A DNA stretch of 64,000 bases from Paraburkholderia sp. D15 (GTDB lineage Bacteria > Pseudomonadota > Gammaproteobacteria > Burkholderiales > Burkholderiaceae). The notes under the pieces were generated by a model. The model was not told the DNA's origin. It ran no database searches and saw only the letters and a program-made list of their open reading frames with translations. Location: assembly GCF_029910215.1 (NCBI RefSeq), contig NZ_CP110395.1, forward strand, positions 1,922,001 through 1,986,000. Reading direction: 5' to 3'. Below, one piece after another: positions 8,909 through 17,657 of the stretch. Position numbers and translations under genes: made by a program. Positions within the stretch are counted from its first letter, which is position 1. The number at the start of each line of letters is the position of its first letter.

Positions 8909-10021
8909 ATGAATCAATTGCAATCGATGCGCGTGTTCGTCAAGGTCGCCGATCTCGGCAGTTTCGTCGGCGCGGCCGGCGCACTGGACCTGTCCACCGC
9001 GGTCGTCACCCGGCATGTCGCCGATCTCGAAGCGCGCCTCGGCACGCGCCTGCTCAACCGCACCACGCGCCGCCTGTCGTTGACCGAGTCCGGCGCGACC
9101 TACCTCGAACGCGTGCGGCACATTCTCGACGACCTCGAAGGCGTCGAGCAGATGGTGGTGGCGCGCAATCACGAACCGGTCGGCACCTTGCGGATCGTCG
9201 CGCCGGTGGTGTTCGGGCTGCATAGCCTCGCGCCGGTCGTGCAGTCGTACGCGGCGCGCTATCCGGACGTGATGCCCGACGTCACGCTCGCGGACCGGCA
9301 GGTCGATCTGGTGGAAGAAGGCTACGACGTCGGCATCATGGTCGCGCGGCACATGCGCAGCGCGAGCATCGTCACGCGCCGGTTGACCACCGGCTACATG
9401 ACGGTGTGCGCGACGCCCGCCTATCTGGCGCAGCACGGCACGCCGACGCGGCCCGAGCATCTGCTCGATCATCCGTGTCTGAGCCGGCCGCCGGAACAGG
9501 GCGGCGACGAGCGCGTGTTCACCGGTCCGGACGGCGGCGAAATCCGCGTGCGGCCGAACAACGCGATCGCGGCGAACAACACCGAAATGCTCCGGCAATT
9601 CGCGCTGCTCGGCATGGGCGTGGCGATCCTGCCGAGCTATCTGATCGGCCGCGATCTGGCGGCGGGGCGCCTCGTGCCGTTGCTCGGCGACTTCCATCTG
9701 CCGCAGATCGAAATCACGATCGCCTATCCGAGCCGGCTGCATCTGCCCGCGAAGGTGCGGACGTTCATCGATCATCTGGTCGAACATTTCCAGCGGGATG
9801 AGGCGTCGCGTGCGCCGGCGCGCGGCGCATCGGCCGGACGGCGCGCGATCGCGCCGGCACCGACGCCCGCGCAGGTTGCCATGCAGGCCGCGGATGAACA
9901 GGCGAATCATCTGATGGGCGAAGCGCCGTTGCCTGGCGAAACGGCCGTGCATCGGCCGCTGCGGGGCGGCGGGGCGTTGCGTGCGCGGATCGCGGCGGCG
10001 TCTTCGTCTTCGCCGCTTTGA
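8909..10021 (+). CDS. LysR-family transcriptional regulator with extended C-terminus
   Basis: 370 residues. The N-terminal winged HTH (residues 1-60) carries the family pattern, with FVKVADLGSFVGAAGALDLS, RHVADLEARLGTRLLNRTTR and SLTESG. The effector domain is of the AaeR/DmlR-like group (VDLVEEGYDVGIMV, PAYLAQHGTP). ATG 8909 has AGGAG 9 nt upstream. The family normally ends near residue 300. Here about 70 residues of Ala/Arg/Pro-rich, low-complexity sequence follow, without a visible domain. A shared hairpin terminator lies 57 bp downstream. Confidence 0.9.
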   Translation: MNQLQSMRVFVKVADLGSFVGAAGALDLSTAVVTRHVADLEARLGTRLLNRTTRRLSLTESGATYLERVRHILDDLEGVEQMVVARNHEPVGTLRIVAPVVFGLHSLAPVVQSYAARYPDVMPDVTLADRQVDLVEEGYDVGIMVARHMRSASIVTRRLTTGYMTVCATPAYLAQHGTPTRPEHLLDHPCLSRPPEQGGDERVFTGPDGGEIRVRPNNAIAANNTEMLRQFALLGMGVAILPSYLIGRDLAAGRLVPLLGDFHLPQIEITIAYPSRLHLPAKVRTFIDHLVEHFQRDEASRAPARGASAGRRAIAPAPTPAQVAMQAADEQANHLMGEAPLPGETAVHRPLRGGGALRARIAAASSSSPL

Positions 10022-10077
10022 GCCGGGCGTGGCGCCGTCGAAGACCGCCGGCGGCCATCGCGTGATGTCGAAAAATG

Positions 10078-10109
10078 AAGAGCCGGTGCGTCCATGCACC
10101 GGCTCTTTT
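10078..10109. terminator. Bidirectional terminator between LysR and cupin genes
   Basis: A 12-bp perfect stem, AAGAGCCGGTGC with GCACCGGCTCTT, and a 6-nt loop. Outer A/T runs on both sides serve both converging genes. Confidence 0.88.
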
Positions 10110-10143
10110 CATTGGCGCGCCGATATTTTCCGGCGAGCGCCGT

Positions 10144-10533
10144 CTAGATCCACATGTCGTTGACCGACGTGCGTTCGTTGGTTTCACCACCGGTATTGAT
10201 GACGCCGCGCGGCTCGATCAGCATCATCTTGACCTCGCGCTCGGCGTACGGCTTGTGTTCGACGCCCTTGGGCACCACGAACATCTCACCCGCCGACACG
10301 AGCACGAAACCGTCGCGCATGTCGATGCGCAACTCGCCTTCCAGCACGATGAACGTCTCGTCGGTATCGGCGTGTTCGTGCCACAGAAAATCGCCCTCGA
10401 TGCGCACCACCTTGAACTGGTAGTCGTTCATTTCGGCGATCACGCGCGGTTGCCAATGATCGGTAAAACGCGCGAGCTTGTCGGCGAAGTTGATGGACTG
10501 GTAGGACTGTCGGGTCGTCGTGGCGTCGGACAT
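10144..10533 (-). CDS. Small cupin-domain protein
   Basis: 129 residues forming a single cupin barrel. Cupin motif 1 is visible as HEHADTDETFIVLEGELRI, with metal-binding His, His and Glu. Motif 2 is PKGVEHKPYA with the last His. The enzyme or sensor role of such stand-alone cupins cannot be told from sequence. ATG 10533 follows a strong AGGAGG at 7 nt. An AraC regulator gene lies just upstream on the same strand (ending at 10674), but a 140-bp gap argues against tight operon structure. Confidence 0.85.
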   Translation of the reverse strand: MSDATTTRQSYQSINFADKLARFTDHWQPRVIAEMNDYQFKVVRIEGDFLWHEHADTDETFIVLEGELRIDMRDGFVLVSAGEMFVVPKGVEHKPYAEREVKMMLIEPRGVINTGGETNERTSVNDMWI

Positions 10534-10673
10534 GAAAGGCACCTCCTGAGTGCGATGGTTCAGGCGGTAGGGTAGAACGTGGCCGGGGCGCCGGTCTTGC
10601 ACGTTTGTGCGCGCGGCCGGTGGACGGCCGGCTGCGATGGGCTTCGTCTCTTACTTCGTGCCCGGCACGGTGC

Positions 10674-11636
10674 TCAGTGCTCGCGCGGCACCACCTTACC
10701 CAGCATCTTCAACCACTGCGCCGGCGGCACGCCCCAGGCCTGCCTGAAATGCCGCGTCATATGACTCTGATCCGCGAAACCGCTGGCCGCCGATGCATCG
10801 GCGAGCGACATGCCGCGCACCGTCAGTTGCCTGACCCGATCGAGACGCCGCATGGTCAGGTAGCGATGCGGGCTGGTGCCGAACAGCGCGCGAAAATCGC
10901 GTGACAGACTCCAGCGGTCGCGACCGGCCGCGGCAGCCAGTTCGTCGAGCGTGACGGCGCGATCGAGCGAGGCCAGCAGATAATCCCGCGCCCGCGCGGC
11001 CGCGTGAAAATCCACCGGACGCCGCGTGCTCGCGGCGCCCGCCACGGCATCGAGCGCGATCGCGAGATCGTAGAGCGCGTCGTCCTGTTCGAGCGGATCG
11101 AGGGGGGCGAGCGCGTCACCGGTGGCGCGCAGCAGCCTCACGGTGGCCTCGAACAAACGGGGATCGTTCGACAGTCCGCCCTTGACGAAGGGCAGCGGTT
11201 TGCCGCCGAGCGCGCGCTGGAACAGCGCCGGGTCGACGTAGATCATCCGGTAGCGGAAGCCGTCATGCGTGCCGGCCTGGCCATCGTGCGGCTCGTCGGG
11301 ATGCAGCACCATCGTGCCGCCGGGCAGGCTGTTGGCGGTGCCGCCGCGATAGCGGAAGCTCTGCACGCCGGCGAGCGTGTGGCCGATCGCATACGTATCG
11401 TGCCGATGCATCGCGTACGCGGCATCATGAAAAAACGCTTCGATCCGTTCGATGCCATCGGCCGCGTTCGACTGCGGCGAGCGGTAAATCCAGTCGGCGC
11501 CGCCGAGGCGCTGCAACGGCTCGTTCGAGGAGGCCGAGGCGGTGGGGCGCGCGGCGAGGCTGCGCGCCGGGCCGTGCACCTCTTCGCGCACTTTCTCGCC
11601 CGCGCTCTCCCGCTTCTCCTTCCCGGCCTCGCTCAC
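10674..11636 (-). CDS. AraC-family transcriptional regulator with cupin sensor domain
   Basis: 320 residues. An N-terminal AraC-type cupin (about residues 45-150) contains HRHDTYAIGHTLAG and the HPDEPHDGQ block. The C-terminal two HTH motifs (about 225-315) include LDELAAAAGRDRWSLSRDFRALFG, PHRYLTMRRLDRVR, ADASAASGFADQSHMTRHFR and the final GVPPAQW. GTG 11636 overlaps the stop of the DUF2795 gene as GTGA, so the two are probably co-translated. The first 30 residues are charged and low-complexity, so a later start is possible. Confidence 0.9.
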   Translation of the reverse strand: MSEAGKEKRESAGEKVREEVHGPARSLAARPTASASSNEPLQRLGGADWIYRSPQSNAADGIERIEAFFHDAAYAMHRHDTYAIGHTLAGVQSFRYRGGTANSLPGGTMVLHPDEPHDGQAGTHDGFRYRMIYVDPALFQRALGGKPLPFVKGGLSNDPRLFEATVRLLRATGDALAPLDPLEQDDALYDLAIALDAVAGAASTRRPVDFHAAARARDYLLASLDRAVTLDELAAAAGRDRWSLSRDFRALFGTSPHRYLTMRRLDRVRQLTVRGMSLADASAASGFADQSHMTRHFRQAWGVPPAQWLKMLGKVVPREH

Positions 11637-11863
11637 GCGGCCGAACCAGGACCGAAGTTGCCGCCGATCAACCGCGTCACGCTGTTCACATCGGCGTAAT
11701 CCTGCTCCGGCAGGCCGTCGAGCATCGACAGCACGTCGTTGCTCGCGCCGGCTTCGCGCGCGGCGTCGACGAGGGCGTCCTTGTTGGCGGGAAAGCGGAC
11801 TTCGCCGAGCACGTCGGCGATCTGCAGATCAATCGATTCGCCGGGAATGGCCGAGGCGGTCAT
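11633..11863 (-). CDS. DUF2795 small protein
   Basis: 76 residues. The segment IADVLGEVRFPANKDALVDAAREAG, then LDGLPEQDYADVNSVTRLIGG, matches the small DUF2795 fold as I know it: a short helical domain with a conserved LPxxxY region. Function is not established. ATG 11863 has AGGAG 7 nt upstream; a GTG two codons earlier is less well spaced. The stop codon overlaps the GTG of the AraC gene, so this protein and the regulator are likely made together. Confidence 0.75.
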   Translation of the reverse strand: MTASAIPGESIDLQIADVLGEVRFPANKDALVDAAREAGASNDVLSMLDGLPEQDYADVNSVTRLIGGNFGPGSAA

Positions 11864-11914
11864 GCACACGCTCCTGCTGGTTCGTGAAAACCGGTTCGTG
11901 AAAATCGCAATCCG

Positions 11915-12169
11915 TCATGTCTGAAGATGCTCGTTCTGACCGGTGAAACTGCGATCGAGATGCCGCGATTTCGGCAGCGCGATGTGTTCCCATTGCTGCG
12001 GGCGATTCCCGTCCGGCACCGCGACATCCGGCGCCGCGGGGGCCACCGGCGCGGCGTTCGCGCGTTCGGCAAGCGTGCCGGCGTTGGTACCGTCGCGCGC
12101 GGTATGCACCGGCGCGGCGAAACACGAGGCTGACAGCGTCACCATGGTCAACAGTGTCGAGGTTTTCAT
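11915..12169 (-). CDS. Small exported protein, unknown function
   Basis: 84 residues with a Sec signal peptide (MKTSTLLTMVTLSASCFAA, cleavage likely after residue 18 or 19). A mature Ala/Pro/Asp-rich segment and a more basic end containing QWEHIALPKSRHLDRSF follow. ATG 12169 has a strong AGGAGG 8 nt upstream, which supports a real gene. I do not recognise the family. It lies upstream of the DUF2795-AraC pair on the same strand, with only 51 bp between. Confidence 0.6.
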   Translation of the reverse strand: MKTSTLLTMVTLSASCFAAPVHTARDGTNAGTLAERANAAPVAPAAPDVAVPDGNRPQQWEHIALPKSRHLDRSFTGQNEHLQT

Positions 12170-12413
12170 CGCCCGACCTCCTAAGCTCATGCGGCGCTGT
12201 CAGTTGAGCAAGCGCTGTGCCGTCCCCGCGTCGAAAGGAAGGCGCAAGCTACGCGCGATGTCGTTTATGCGTTTTCGCGTGCATCTTCCATCTTAGATGG
12301 CAAATTCCGCGCCGCGCAGACATTTGCGACAAAACGGTATTGTAGATTTTCTATGATGACATGCCGCGCTTCGTCCCGAAGCGCACCGAGCCGGCCGCAG
12401 CCCGGCGCATGCG

Positions 12414-14147
12414 TCAGCGCGTCGGATTCATCCGGAAATAGGCATCCAGCAACGAGGTTTTGTACACCACGCCCGCGAGCGTCGGATGCGCGGCGCTTTC
12501 CACCACCGGCAGCCGTTCGCCCTGAAACGCCATGAAGTGCTGCAGCGCGACGCCGAGCGGCATGTCGGGCGTGAGCACGTCGAAATGCGGCTGCAGATAA
12601 TCGGCGGCGGTCTTGGCGGCGGTGTCGCGCTTCTCCAGCAGATCGGACGTGATGTCCTTCAGCGCCACCACGCCCAGAAACGCACCCGCTTCGTTCGCGA
12701 CGTACAGATACTTCACCGGATATTCGAGGAACACGCGCGTCATGTCCTGCACGGTCGCGTTCGGCGGCACGACGGTTTCGGCCGGGCGGATCAGCTCGCG
12801 CATCTGCGTGGCGCGCAAACGCGAACGCGCCTGCTCCTCCTGATGACGATGCAGCGTGATCTCGTACATCGACGTCTTGCCGATCGCGCGCGACACGAAG
12901 TACGCGACCACGCACGACAGCATCAGCGGCAGCACGACCTGATAGCTCAGCGTCATTTCGAAGATCATCAGGATCGCCATCAGCGGCGCCTGGGTCGCGC
13001 CGGCCAGGAACGCGCCCATGCCGACCATCGCGTACGCGAACGGCGCGGACGTGCTGTGCGGCCACAGCGCATGCATGCCGAGGCCGAACAGCGAGCCGAC
13101 CACCGCGCCGACGAACAGCGTCGGCGTGAAGACCCCGCCGACCGCGCCGGAGCCCGCGGTGGCCGCGGTCGCGACCAGCTTGAACACCAGCACCATCACG
13201 AGCGCGGTCCAGGTCCACGGCGAATGCAGGATCGAGTTGACCACGCTGTAGCCGTTGCCCCAGACCTCGGGCGACCACACCGACAGAATCCCGACCACCA
13301 GTCCGCCGAGCGCGAGCCGCACGGGCAGCGGCAGGGGCAGCTTGCGAAAGCTCGCCTTCGATACGTCCAGCAGCCGCAGGAACTGCGGCGCGGCCGCGCC
13401 GCACAGCGCGCCGAGCGCGACGAACAGCAGCACTTCGAGCCCGGCGACCGGCGGGAACACCGGCATCTCGTACGGCGGCCGGTAGCCGGCGAATTCGCGC
13501 ATCGTGATGTTGGCGACCACCGCCGCGACCACCACCGGCCCGAAGCTTTCCATCGCGATCGAGCCGAGCACGATCTCGGTGACGAAAAACGCGCCGGCGA
13601 TCGGCGCGCTATACGCGGACGTGATCCCCGCCGCCGCGCCGCACGCGACCAGCAGCCGCAGCCGCGACGGATCGAAATGCACCCAGCGGCCGATCAGCGA
13701 CGCCGCGAGCGCCGCCAGTTGCACCATCGGCCCCTCGCGGCCGATCGAGCCGCCGCTCGAAATCGTGAACAGCGACGACACGCTGCGCCAGAAACTCAGC
13801 TTGACCGGCACCACGCCGTCGCCGATCGCCACGGCTTCCATGTAGTCGACGTGCGTGTTCTTGTCCGCGTGACGCCGCGCGATCAGCAGGAAAAAGCCTG
13901 CGATCAGGCCGCCGGCGGCGGGCAGCCAGATCCGCACGGTCCACGGCAGCGCGCGCGCCATTTCGACGAAGCTGCCGGACTTGCCGACCGCCGCCAGTTG
14001 CAGCAGCGCGATGGCCTCGCGGAAGGCGATCGTCGCGAAGGCGCCGGCCACCCCGACCACCACCGACCAGACCAGCATCGTATGGGCTTCGGACAGACGG
14101 AACAGATGTTGCGCGCGGGTGCGCAGCTTCAGCAGGAATGAAAGCAC
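12414..14147 (-). CDS. clcB: ClcB-like ClC chloride channel/transporter with C-terminal CBS pair
   Basis: 577-residue inner-membrane ClC protein. The GREGP motif is at 136-140, with E138 as the external gating glutamate. It is followed by CGAAAGITSAYSAPIAGAFFVTE, and later by GAVGGVFTPTLF, the chloride-coordinating loop. The classical GSGIP signature is absent (the region reads NTHVDYMEAV), and the residue aligned to the inner proton glutamate of CLC-ec1 appears to be Ile. Both features resemble E. coli ClcB rather than ClcA. About 130 C-terminal residues (from 445) form two CBS domains that could bind nucleotides, an addition relative to E. coli ClcB. Whether it is a channel or an exchanger is open. 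Confidence 0.88.
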   Translation of the reverse strand: MLSFLLKLRTRAQHLFRLSEAHTMLVWSVVVGVAGAFATIAFREAIALLQLAAVGKSGSFVEMARALPWTVRIWLPAAGGLIAGFFLLIARRHADKNTHVDYMEAVAIGDGVVPVKLSFWRSVSSLFTISSGGSIGREGPMVQLAALAASLIGRWVHFDPSRLRLLVACGAAAGITSAYSAPIAGAFFVTEIVLGSIAMESFGPVVVAAVVANITMREFAGYRPPYEMPVFPPVAGLEVLLFVALGALCGAAAPQFLRLLDVSKASFRKLPLPLPVRLALGGLVVGILSVWSPEVWGNGYSVVNSILHSPWTWTALVMVLVFKLVATAATAGSGAVGGVFTPTLFVGAVVGSLFGLGMHALWPHSTSAPFAYAMVGMGAFLAGATQAPLMAILMIFEMTLSYQVVLPLMLSCVVAYFVSRAIGKTSMYEITLHRHQEEQARSRLRATQMRELIRPAETVVPPNATVQDMTRVFLEYPVKYLYVANEAGAFLGVVALKDITSDLLEKRDTAAKTAADYLQPHFDVLTPDMPLGVALQHFMAFQGERLPVVESAAHPTLAGVVYKTSLLDAYFRMNPTR

Positions 14148-14198
14148 GTCGGTGTGGCAGGGCGTGAGAGGTGAACCAGCGGGACCGGCAGCGCGAAC

Positions 14199-14222
14199 GC
14201 GCCCGCCATGCAGGGCGGGCGC
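14199..14222. terminator. GC-rich hairpin between GST and ClC genes
   Basis: A 9-bp perfect stem, GCGCCCGCC with GGCGGGCGC, lies 35 bp after the GST stop on the minus strand. There is no T-run, so it is at best a weak terminator. Confidence 0.4.
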
Positions 14223-14256
14223 GCGGACGCTGGACGATGAAATTCGGCGACGACGC

Positions 14257-14994
14257 TCAAGCCGCCGCCTTGTCGAGTTCGGGGTAGTGCCGGAAGATGC
14301 ACGCCTCGTTGTGTTCGATGCGTCGCTCCGATTGCAGATACGCGGCGATGTTCGGCCGTTCGATCACCGCGTCGTGCAACGCGGCGAGACGCGGGTAGTG
14401 CTCGCCGAAACGCCGCAGCGCGCGCGGAAATGCGTACAGCAGACCGTCGATCAACTGGAACATCGACAGGTCGACGTAGCTGAGCGCGTCGCCGACCATG
14501 AAGCTGTCGCCGGCCGGGTTCTGCTTCAGCACGCGCTCGAAGTACTTCATGAACTTCGGAATGCGGTTGTCGATGAAGTCGTGCGCGCGGGCTTTCGCGG
14601 CGTCCTTCTGGTCTTCGTAGTAGAGCGCGCTGGCGAGCGGATGATGCGTGTCGTGCGCTTCGGTGACCACGTCGGCGATCGTCAGTTGCAGACCGTTGGC
14701 GACGTAGCGCAGGCTGTCCACCGGCGGCACGAGATTCAGGCGCGGCCCGAGATAGAACAGGATGTTGGCCGTCTGCGCGATCACCAGATCGCCGTCCTTC
14801 AGGAACGGCGGCGCGAACGGCGGATAGGGTTCGTCGCGGCTTTTCAGCACGGCCATCATCGCGTCGGTGCCGAGACCGTCGGCGGGCTCGCCGCGCGCGA
14901 CTTCCACGTAGTCGGCGCCGGCTTCCTCCAGCGCCAGGCGGACGAATTCGCCGCGGCCCTGCAGGCCGTCCCAATAGTAAAGTTCCAGGCTCAT
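14257..14994 (-). CDS. Glutathione S-transferase
   Basis: 245-residue cytosolic GST. The N-terminal thioredoxin-fold half has LYYWDGLQGRGEFVRLALEEAG, with Tyr near residue 6-7 as the likely glutathione-activating residue. The cis-proline region PPFLKDGDLVIAQTANIL is followed by the helical C-terminal half with GDALSYVDLSMFQLIDGL. It resembles the sigma/mu-like GSTs with the YYWxxxGR start. ATG 14994 is preceded by GAGGATC. It is a monocistronic unit; the ClC gene follows after 109 bp. Substrate unknown. Confidence 0.88.
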   Translation of the reverse strand: MSLELYYWDGLQGRGEFVRLALEEAGADYVEVARGEPADGLGTDAMMAVLKSRDEPYPPFAPPFLKDGDLVIAQTANILFYLGPRLNLVPPVDSLRYVANGLQLTIADVVTEAHDTHHPLASALYYEDQKDAAKARAHDFIDNRIPKFMKYFERVLKQNPAGDSFMVGDALSYVDLSMFQLIDGLLYAFPRALRRFGEHYPRLAALHDAVIERPNIAAYLQSERRIEHNEACIFRHYPELDKAAA

Positions 14995-15122
14995 CGATCG
15001 ATCCTCATTCCGGTTGTCCACCCGCTGCGGAGTGGGCAGGTTGCACGAACGGATTGCGTGAACTGACGGCTTCAGCAACCAGTATGCCGTGCGAGCGGAG
15101 ACGATGGGGCGCCTGAATGCGC

Positions 15123-15143
15123 AAAACCCCGCACGCGGCGGGG
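15123..15143 (-). terminator. Terminator after the YeiH gene
   Basis: On the minus strand the stem GCGGGG/CCCCGC-type hairpin (CCCCGC at 15127-15132, GCGGGG at 15138-15143) is followed by TTTT, 47 bp after the stop codon. Confidence 0.7.
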
Positions 15144-15189
15144 TGGGCGAGGGCGCGAACGGGGCGGGCGGCCCGAAGGCTCCGGCCGT

Positions 15190-16278
15190 TCAGCCGAGCA
15201 GGCGCTGCACGAGCCATGTGATGCCGAGGCCGCCGCCGATCAGCCAGACGTACAGGATGAAACCGGTGGTCAGCGCGCGGGGACCGGCCTGGCGAATCTG
15301 CGCGATGCGCGTTTCGATGCCCAGCGCGGTCATCGCCATGGTCAACGCGAAGGTGTCGAGCATGTTCAGCGTGCTGGTCGCCGATTCCGGCAGCACGTGC
15401 AGCGAGTTGATCACCACGAAGCCGAGGAAGCCGAGTGCGAACCAGGGAATCGCCAGCTTGCGCGGGGCGTGCGCCGCGCCTTCGTGCGCGGTGGCCGAAT
15501 GCGCCGAACGAGCCGAGCGGTTCACCCAGACGCCGACCACCAGCAGCACCGGCACCAGCAGCATCACGCGGGTCATCTTCACGATGGTGGCGATGTGCGT
15601 GGCTTCCGGGCTGACATTGCTGGCCGCGCCGACCACCTGCGCCACTTCGTGGATCGTGCCGCCGAAGAACAGCCCCGCGCCGACGGTGTCCAGATGCAGC
15701 CAGCCGGCCTTGAACAGGACCGGGTAGAGGAACATGGAGAGCGTGCCGAACAGCACCACGCTGCCGACCGCCATCGCGCTCTTGTGCGGCTTCGATTGCA
15801 GCGTGGATTCGAAGGCGAGCACGGCGGCCGCGCCGCAGATCGCGCTGCCGGCTGCCGTCAGCAGCGCGGTGTCGCGGTCGAGCTTCATGATCTTCATGCC
15901 GGCCCACGTGCCGATCACGAGCGTGCTGACCACGATCAGCACCGATTCCGCGAGACCGGGCAAGCCGACCTGGGCGATTTCCTGAAGACTGACGCGCAGC
16001 CCGAAGAACGCGACCGCGATGCGCAGCAGCTTGCGCGCCGAAAAGTTGACGCCGGCCGCCCAGCTGGCCGGCATGCCGTCGCGAAGCGCGTTGCCGTACA
16101 GCGCGCCGGCCACGATGCCGACGATCAGCGGGCTCAGGCCGAGACCGGCAATCGCCGGCACGGCCGCGATACGCGTGACGGCGGCGGCGAAGAGCGCAAC
16201 GAACAGGATGCCGTTGAGCTGGCCGCGAGTCGACGACTCGGCGGCGGGAGAAGTAGCAGTGAGATGTGCGGTGGACAT
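15190..16278 (-). CDS. yeiH: YeiH-family putative sulfate exporter (UPF0324)
   Basis: 362-residue inner-membrane protein with about ten hydrophobic segments. Family hallmarks are LSPLIVGIVAGALYGN, FFGLRVSLQEIAQVG, the AICGAAAVLAFES block and FFGGTIHEVAQVVGA. The family is predicted to export inorganic sulfur compounds or anions; the substrate is not proven. It is divergent from a YeiE-like LysR gene, the same arrangement as yeiH-yeiE in E. coli, which supports the name. A charged, His-containing loop about residues 258-272 separates the last segments. Confidence 0.85.
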   Translation of the reverse strand: MSTAHLTATSPAAESSTRGQLNGILFVALFAAAVTRIAAVPAIAGLGLSPLIVGIVAGALYGNALRDGMPASWAAGVNFSARKLLRIAVAFFGLRVSLQEIAQVGLPGLAESVLIVVSTLVIGTWAGMKIMKLDRDTALLTAAGSAICGAAAVLAFESTLQSKPHKSAMAVGSVVLFGTLSMFLYPVLFKAGWLHLDTVGAGLFFGGTIHEVAQVVGAASNVSPEATHIATIVKMTRVMLLVPVLLVVGVWVNRSARSAHSATAHEGAAHAPRKLAIPWFALGFLGFVVINSLHVLPESATSTLNMLDTFALTMAMTALGIETRIAQIRQAGPRALTTGFILYVWLIGGGLGITWLVQRLLG

Positions 16279-16329
16279 GATGCAGCCCTTTTGTGTGCCA
16301 GTCCTGGACTGGGATTCGATGGGCTTATC

Positions 16330-16367
16330 CTAAATTAGATATAACGATATGAAAAATCATGATTTAG
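16330..16367. promoter_or_regulatory. AT-rich divergent control region with inverted repeats (yeiH / LysR)
   Basis: The 126-bp divergent gap is strikingly AT-rich for this genome. It contains CTAAAT (16330-16335) facing ATTTAG (16362-16367), enclosing the smaller palindrome ATAT-AACG-ATAT (16339-16350). This fits LysR-type binding sites overlapping both promoters; the assignment is inferred. Confidence 0.5.
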
Positions 16368-16404
16368 AATGTAAAGTATAGGTTCTGCCGATATTTGATT
16401 GCCC

Positions 16405-17394
16405 ATGACCCCCGATCAACTTATAACGTTCGCCGCTGTCGCCGAGCATCGCAACATCAGCCGGGCGGCAGTCGCGCTGCATCTGTCGCAGCCTGCCGTG
16501 TCCGGGCAACTGCGGCAGTTGCAGGACGAATTCGGCGAGCCGCTGTACCAGCGCGACGGCCGCGGCGTGCGGCTGACGCCCGCGGGCGAGCAACTGGCGA
16601 GCTACGCGACGCGGCTGCGCGACACGTGGCGCCAGGCGCATGCGTATCGCGACGCGTTGCGCGGCATGGAGCAGGGCACGTTGCGGATCGGCGCGAGCAC
16701 CACGCCGGCGAGCTATCTGCTGCCGTATCTGATCGCCGAGTTTCACCGGCGCTTCCCGGAGGTGACCTTGCATGCCGCCGACGGCAACACGGCGGAAATC
16801 GTCGGCATGCTGGGCTCGGTGGATGTCGCGATGATCGAAGGCCCGGTCGGGGCGGATCTGCCGCCGGATACCGCCGTGCATGCGTGGCGCGAAGACGAGA
16901 TCGTCGCGATCATGCCGCGCTCGCATCCGTTGGCGGAGCGGGGCGCGGCGCGGCGCGCCGAGGGGCACGCTAAACGACAGGCCAAGGGCGCACGCGCGGG
17001 TGACGGTGCGAGCGACAAGAATGAGAAGGGGGAGTTCGACCCGCCCGAGCGCGTCGAGCTGGCCGCTTTCGGCGCCTATCCGCTGGTGCTGCGCGAGGCG
17101 GGATCGGGCGTGCGGCAGATCGTCGAGCGGGCGTTCGCGCGCGCGGGCGTGCCGATGCGCGTGGCGCTGGAGATTGCCGGTGTCGAGGGCGTGAAGGAGG
17201 CGGTGCGGGCCGGCATGGGGATCGGTTTCGTGTCGGCCATGTCGATGCGGCATGAAAACGGCGCGCTGCGCCTGTTTTCGCTGAGTCCCGAGCCGCTGAC
17301 GCGGCGGCTGTCGATCCTCGTCCCGCATGCGAGCGCGCCGTCGCGGGTGGTGGAGCAGTTTCTCGCGCTGTGTCTGTCGGATGAGAAGGGGTGA
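16405..17394 (+). CDS. LysR-family regulator (YeiE/CysB-like)
   Basis: 329 residues. The HTH at the N-terminus reads TFAAVAEHRNISRAAVALHLSQ, PAVSGQLRQLQDEFGEPLYQR and RLTPAGEQL, typical of the CbbR/YeiE branch. The effector domain (from about 90) contains a 40-residue insertion of low-complexity, charged sequence (about residues 187-225, rich in Arg/Lys/Gly) not usual for the family. ATG 16405 is preferred over TTG 16399. It is divergent from yeiH, its likely target. No terminator is obvious after it. Confidence 0.9.
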   Translation: MTPDQLITFAAVAEHRNISRAAVALHLSQPAVSGQLRQLQDEFGEPLYQRDGRGVRLTPAGEQLASYATRLRDTWRQAHAYRDALRGMEQGTLRIGASTTPASYLLPYLIAEFHRRFPEVTLHAADGNTAEIVGMLGSVDVAMIEGPVGADLPPDTAVHAWREDEIVAIMPRSHPLAERGAARRAEGHAKRQAKGARAGDGASDKNEKGEFDPPERVELAAFGAYPLVLREAGSGVRQIVERAFARAGVPMRVALEIAGVEGVKEAVRAGMGIGFVSAMSMRHENGALRLFSLSPEPLTRRLSILVPHASAPSRVVEQFLALCLSDEKG

Positions 17395-17602
17395 GCGCAG
17401 CGGCGGCGAAGCGCTCGCTCCGCCCTCGCGAGGCCGTGCACAGGTGCTCACACTGTGCTCAGTGCACAGCGAATGCGCAGCCGGCCCTGCCTGCCGTGTT
17501 CGCTTCGCCCACGCTTGCCTGGGGATTTCCACTATGGTGCATGGCGCCGACCTCGGCGCACTATTCGGCCATCGCAAGCGCCTCGGCGCTTTTTTTCGAC
17601 AT

Positions 17603-17626
17603 GCATTTGGAACCGGTTCCAAATGC
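17603..17626. promoter_or_regulatory. PtxS-type operator: 24-bp perfect palindrome before kguE
   Basis: The half-site GCATTTGGAACC is followed by its exact complement GGTTCCAAATGC, 31 bp before the kguE start. The core TGGAACCGGTTCCA differs only symmetrically, at one position per half, from the published PtxS palindrome TGAAACCGGTTTCA of Pseudomonas. With ptxS itself in the locus, it is very likely the operator through which 2-ketogluconate derepresses the kgu genes. Confidence 0.8.
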
Positions 17627-17657
17627 CGGCGAAGCAGCAGAATCAGGCAATTTCGAC

